NCBI GenBank assembly: GCA_947495685.1
Contig: CANLZY010000045.1
Location: 1-33,097 of the forward strand
Length of the DNA stretch: 33,097 nt
Direction: 5' to 3'
From: an uncultured Tropicimonas sp.
Lineage (GTDB): Bacteria > Pseudomonadota > Alphaproteobacteria > Rhodobacterales > Rhodobacteraceae
The translations under genes were made by a program, and so were the position numbers. The notes under the pieces are model-generated. The model was not told the DNA's origin and did not search any database. It saw only the letters and a program-made list of their open reading frames with translations. Positions 32,532-33,097 of the stretch are shown one piece after another; positions within the stretch are counted from its first letter, which is position 1; every line of letters starts with the position of its first letter.

Positions 32532-33097
32532 ACCGTGGTCTCCGATCTGCCCATGATTTCCTCTTCCATCTCCCAGATCATCGACAGAATCTCGTCCCGG
32601 GTCTCGCCGAATCCGTCGCTTTTCTTCACCTGCCGCAGGTCTGCGTCGACACCGCGGTCGGCAAACGGCAGCTGGTATTCGCGATAGATCCGGCCCGGCC
32701 GTGGCGCCATCACGATCAGCCGCTCGCCAAGCAGCAGCGCTTCCTCGACCGAATGGGTGATCAGGATCACCGTCTTTCCGGTCTCCTTCCAGAGCTTCAG
32801 CACAAGTCCTTGCATCTTCTCGCGCGTCAGCGCGTCAAGCGCGCCAAGTGGCTCGTCCATCAGGATCACGTCCGGGTCATTTGCCAGGCACCGGGCCAGC
32901 GCCACGCGTTGCTGCATGCCCCCGGAAAGCTCGTAGACTTCCTTTTCCTTGAAATCCTGCAGGCCCACCGTCTCCAGCAGGTGATCGACAATCACCGTGC
33001 GTTCGGGCTTCGACATGCCTTTCATGCGTGGCCCGAAGGAGACGTTCTTGCGCACCGACATCCACTCGAACAGCGCGCCTTTCTGGAACACCATGCC
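32528..33097 (-). CDS. Taurine/sulfonate/nitrate-type ABC transporter ATP-binding protein (5' part cut off)
   Basis: The C-terminal 189 residues of an ABC ATPase are present; the frame is open to the window edge, so the Walker A region is missing only because of the cut. Visible parts are the Q-loop VFQKGALFEWMSV, signature LSGGMQQR, Walker B VILMDEPLGALD and the switch His in ITHSVEEA, all typical of the TauB/SsuB group. It ends with a charged C-terminal extension (EILSMIWEMEEEIMG). The stop overlaps the permease start by ATGA, so both proteins are translated together. Confidence 0.88.
   Translation of the reverse strand, partial: GMVFQKGALFEWMSVRKNVSFGPRMKGMSKPERTVIVDHLLETVGLQDFKEKEVYELSGGMQQRVALARCLANDPDVILMDEPLGALDALTREKMQGLVLKLWKETGKTVILITHSVEEALLLGERLIVMAPRPGRIYREYQLPFADRGVDADLRQVKKSDGFGETRDEILSMIWEMEEEIMGRSETTV

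Noticed and set aside
1-33097. CRISPR arrays, tRNA or rRNA genes, toxin-antitoxin or phage genes
   Set aside because: No regularly spaced direct repeats, no tRNA T-arm consensus, and no protein of these classes was seen on either strand.

Overview
The window is GC-rich, densely coded double-stranded DNA with short intergenic gaps. Gene content and protein style (potFGHI polyamine uptake, DAO-type oxidases, a SpuC-like transaminase, zinc-ribbon DinB, TauBC) suggest an alphaproteobacterium, most likely of the Rhodobacteraceae/Roseobacter group. That placement is an inference from protein resemblance; no rRNA or tRNA gene is present to confirm it.

Layout. The left edge (1-231) is the 3' end of an IS630-type transposase. 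It is followed by a SulP anion transporter on the minus strand, a purine-salvage pair on the plus strand (MTA phosphorylase, then adenine phosphoribosyltransferase), a GlcD-like FAD oxidoreductase and an exported metallo-beta-lactamase-fold protein on the minus strand. A roughly 480-bp non-coding gap with several inverted repeats comes next, then a UxaA-type dehydratase (minus). A MarR-regulated RND efflux operon (marR, adaptor, pump; plus strand) spans 8421-13055 and ends at a strong hairpin. An inositol-monophosphatase-family gene follows.

The centre (14068-25813) is a polyamine island. A divergent promoter region separates a minus-strand operon (periplasmic binding protein potF, ATPase potG, permeases potH and potI, then an FAD amine oxidase; the last four joined by 4-bp overlaps) from plus-strand genes for a GntR/FCD regulator, a glutamine-synthetase-like gamma-glutamylpolyamine ligase and a class III (putrescine-type) transaminase. 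A minus-strand six-Asp-box propeller protein and a second plus-strand FAD amine oxidase close the block. Together they would import a polyamine and attack it by gamma-glutamylation plus oxidation and/or transamination. No aldehyde dehydrogenase (PuuC) or gamma-glutamyl-GABA hydrolase (PuuD) is present here.

The right part is mixed metabolism and repair: a NUDIX hydrolase, a DNA polymerase IV with an N-terminal zinc-ribbon-like segment, methylglyoxal synthase paired with an isopropylmalate/isocitrate-dehydrogenase-family enzyme, a VOC (glyoxalase-fold) protein divergent from a LysR regulator, and at the right edge a taurine/sulfonate-type ABC transporter. The permease of that transporter carries an unexpected region of about 120 residues resembling adhesin-type Ig/cadherin-like repeats, which I regard as the most unusual protein feature in the window. 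No CRISPR array, prophage or obvious defence system was seen.
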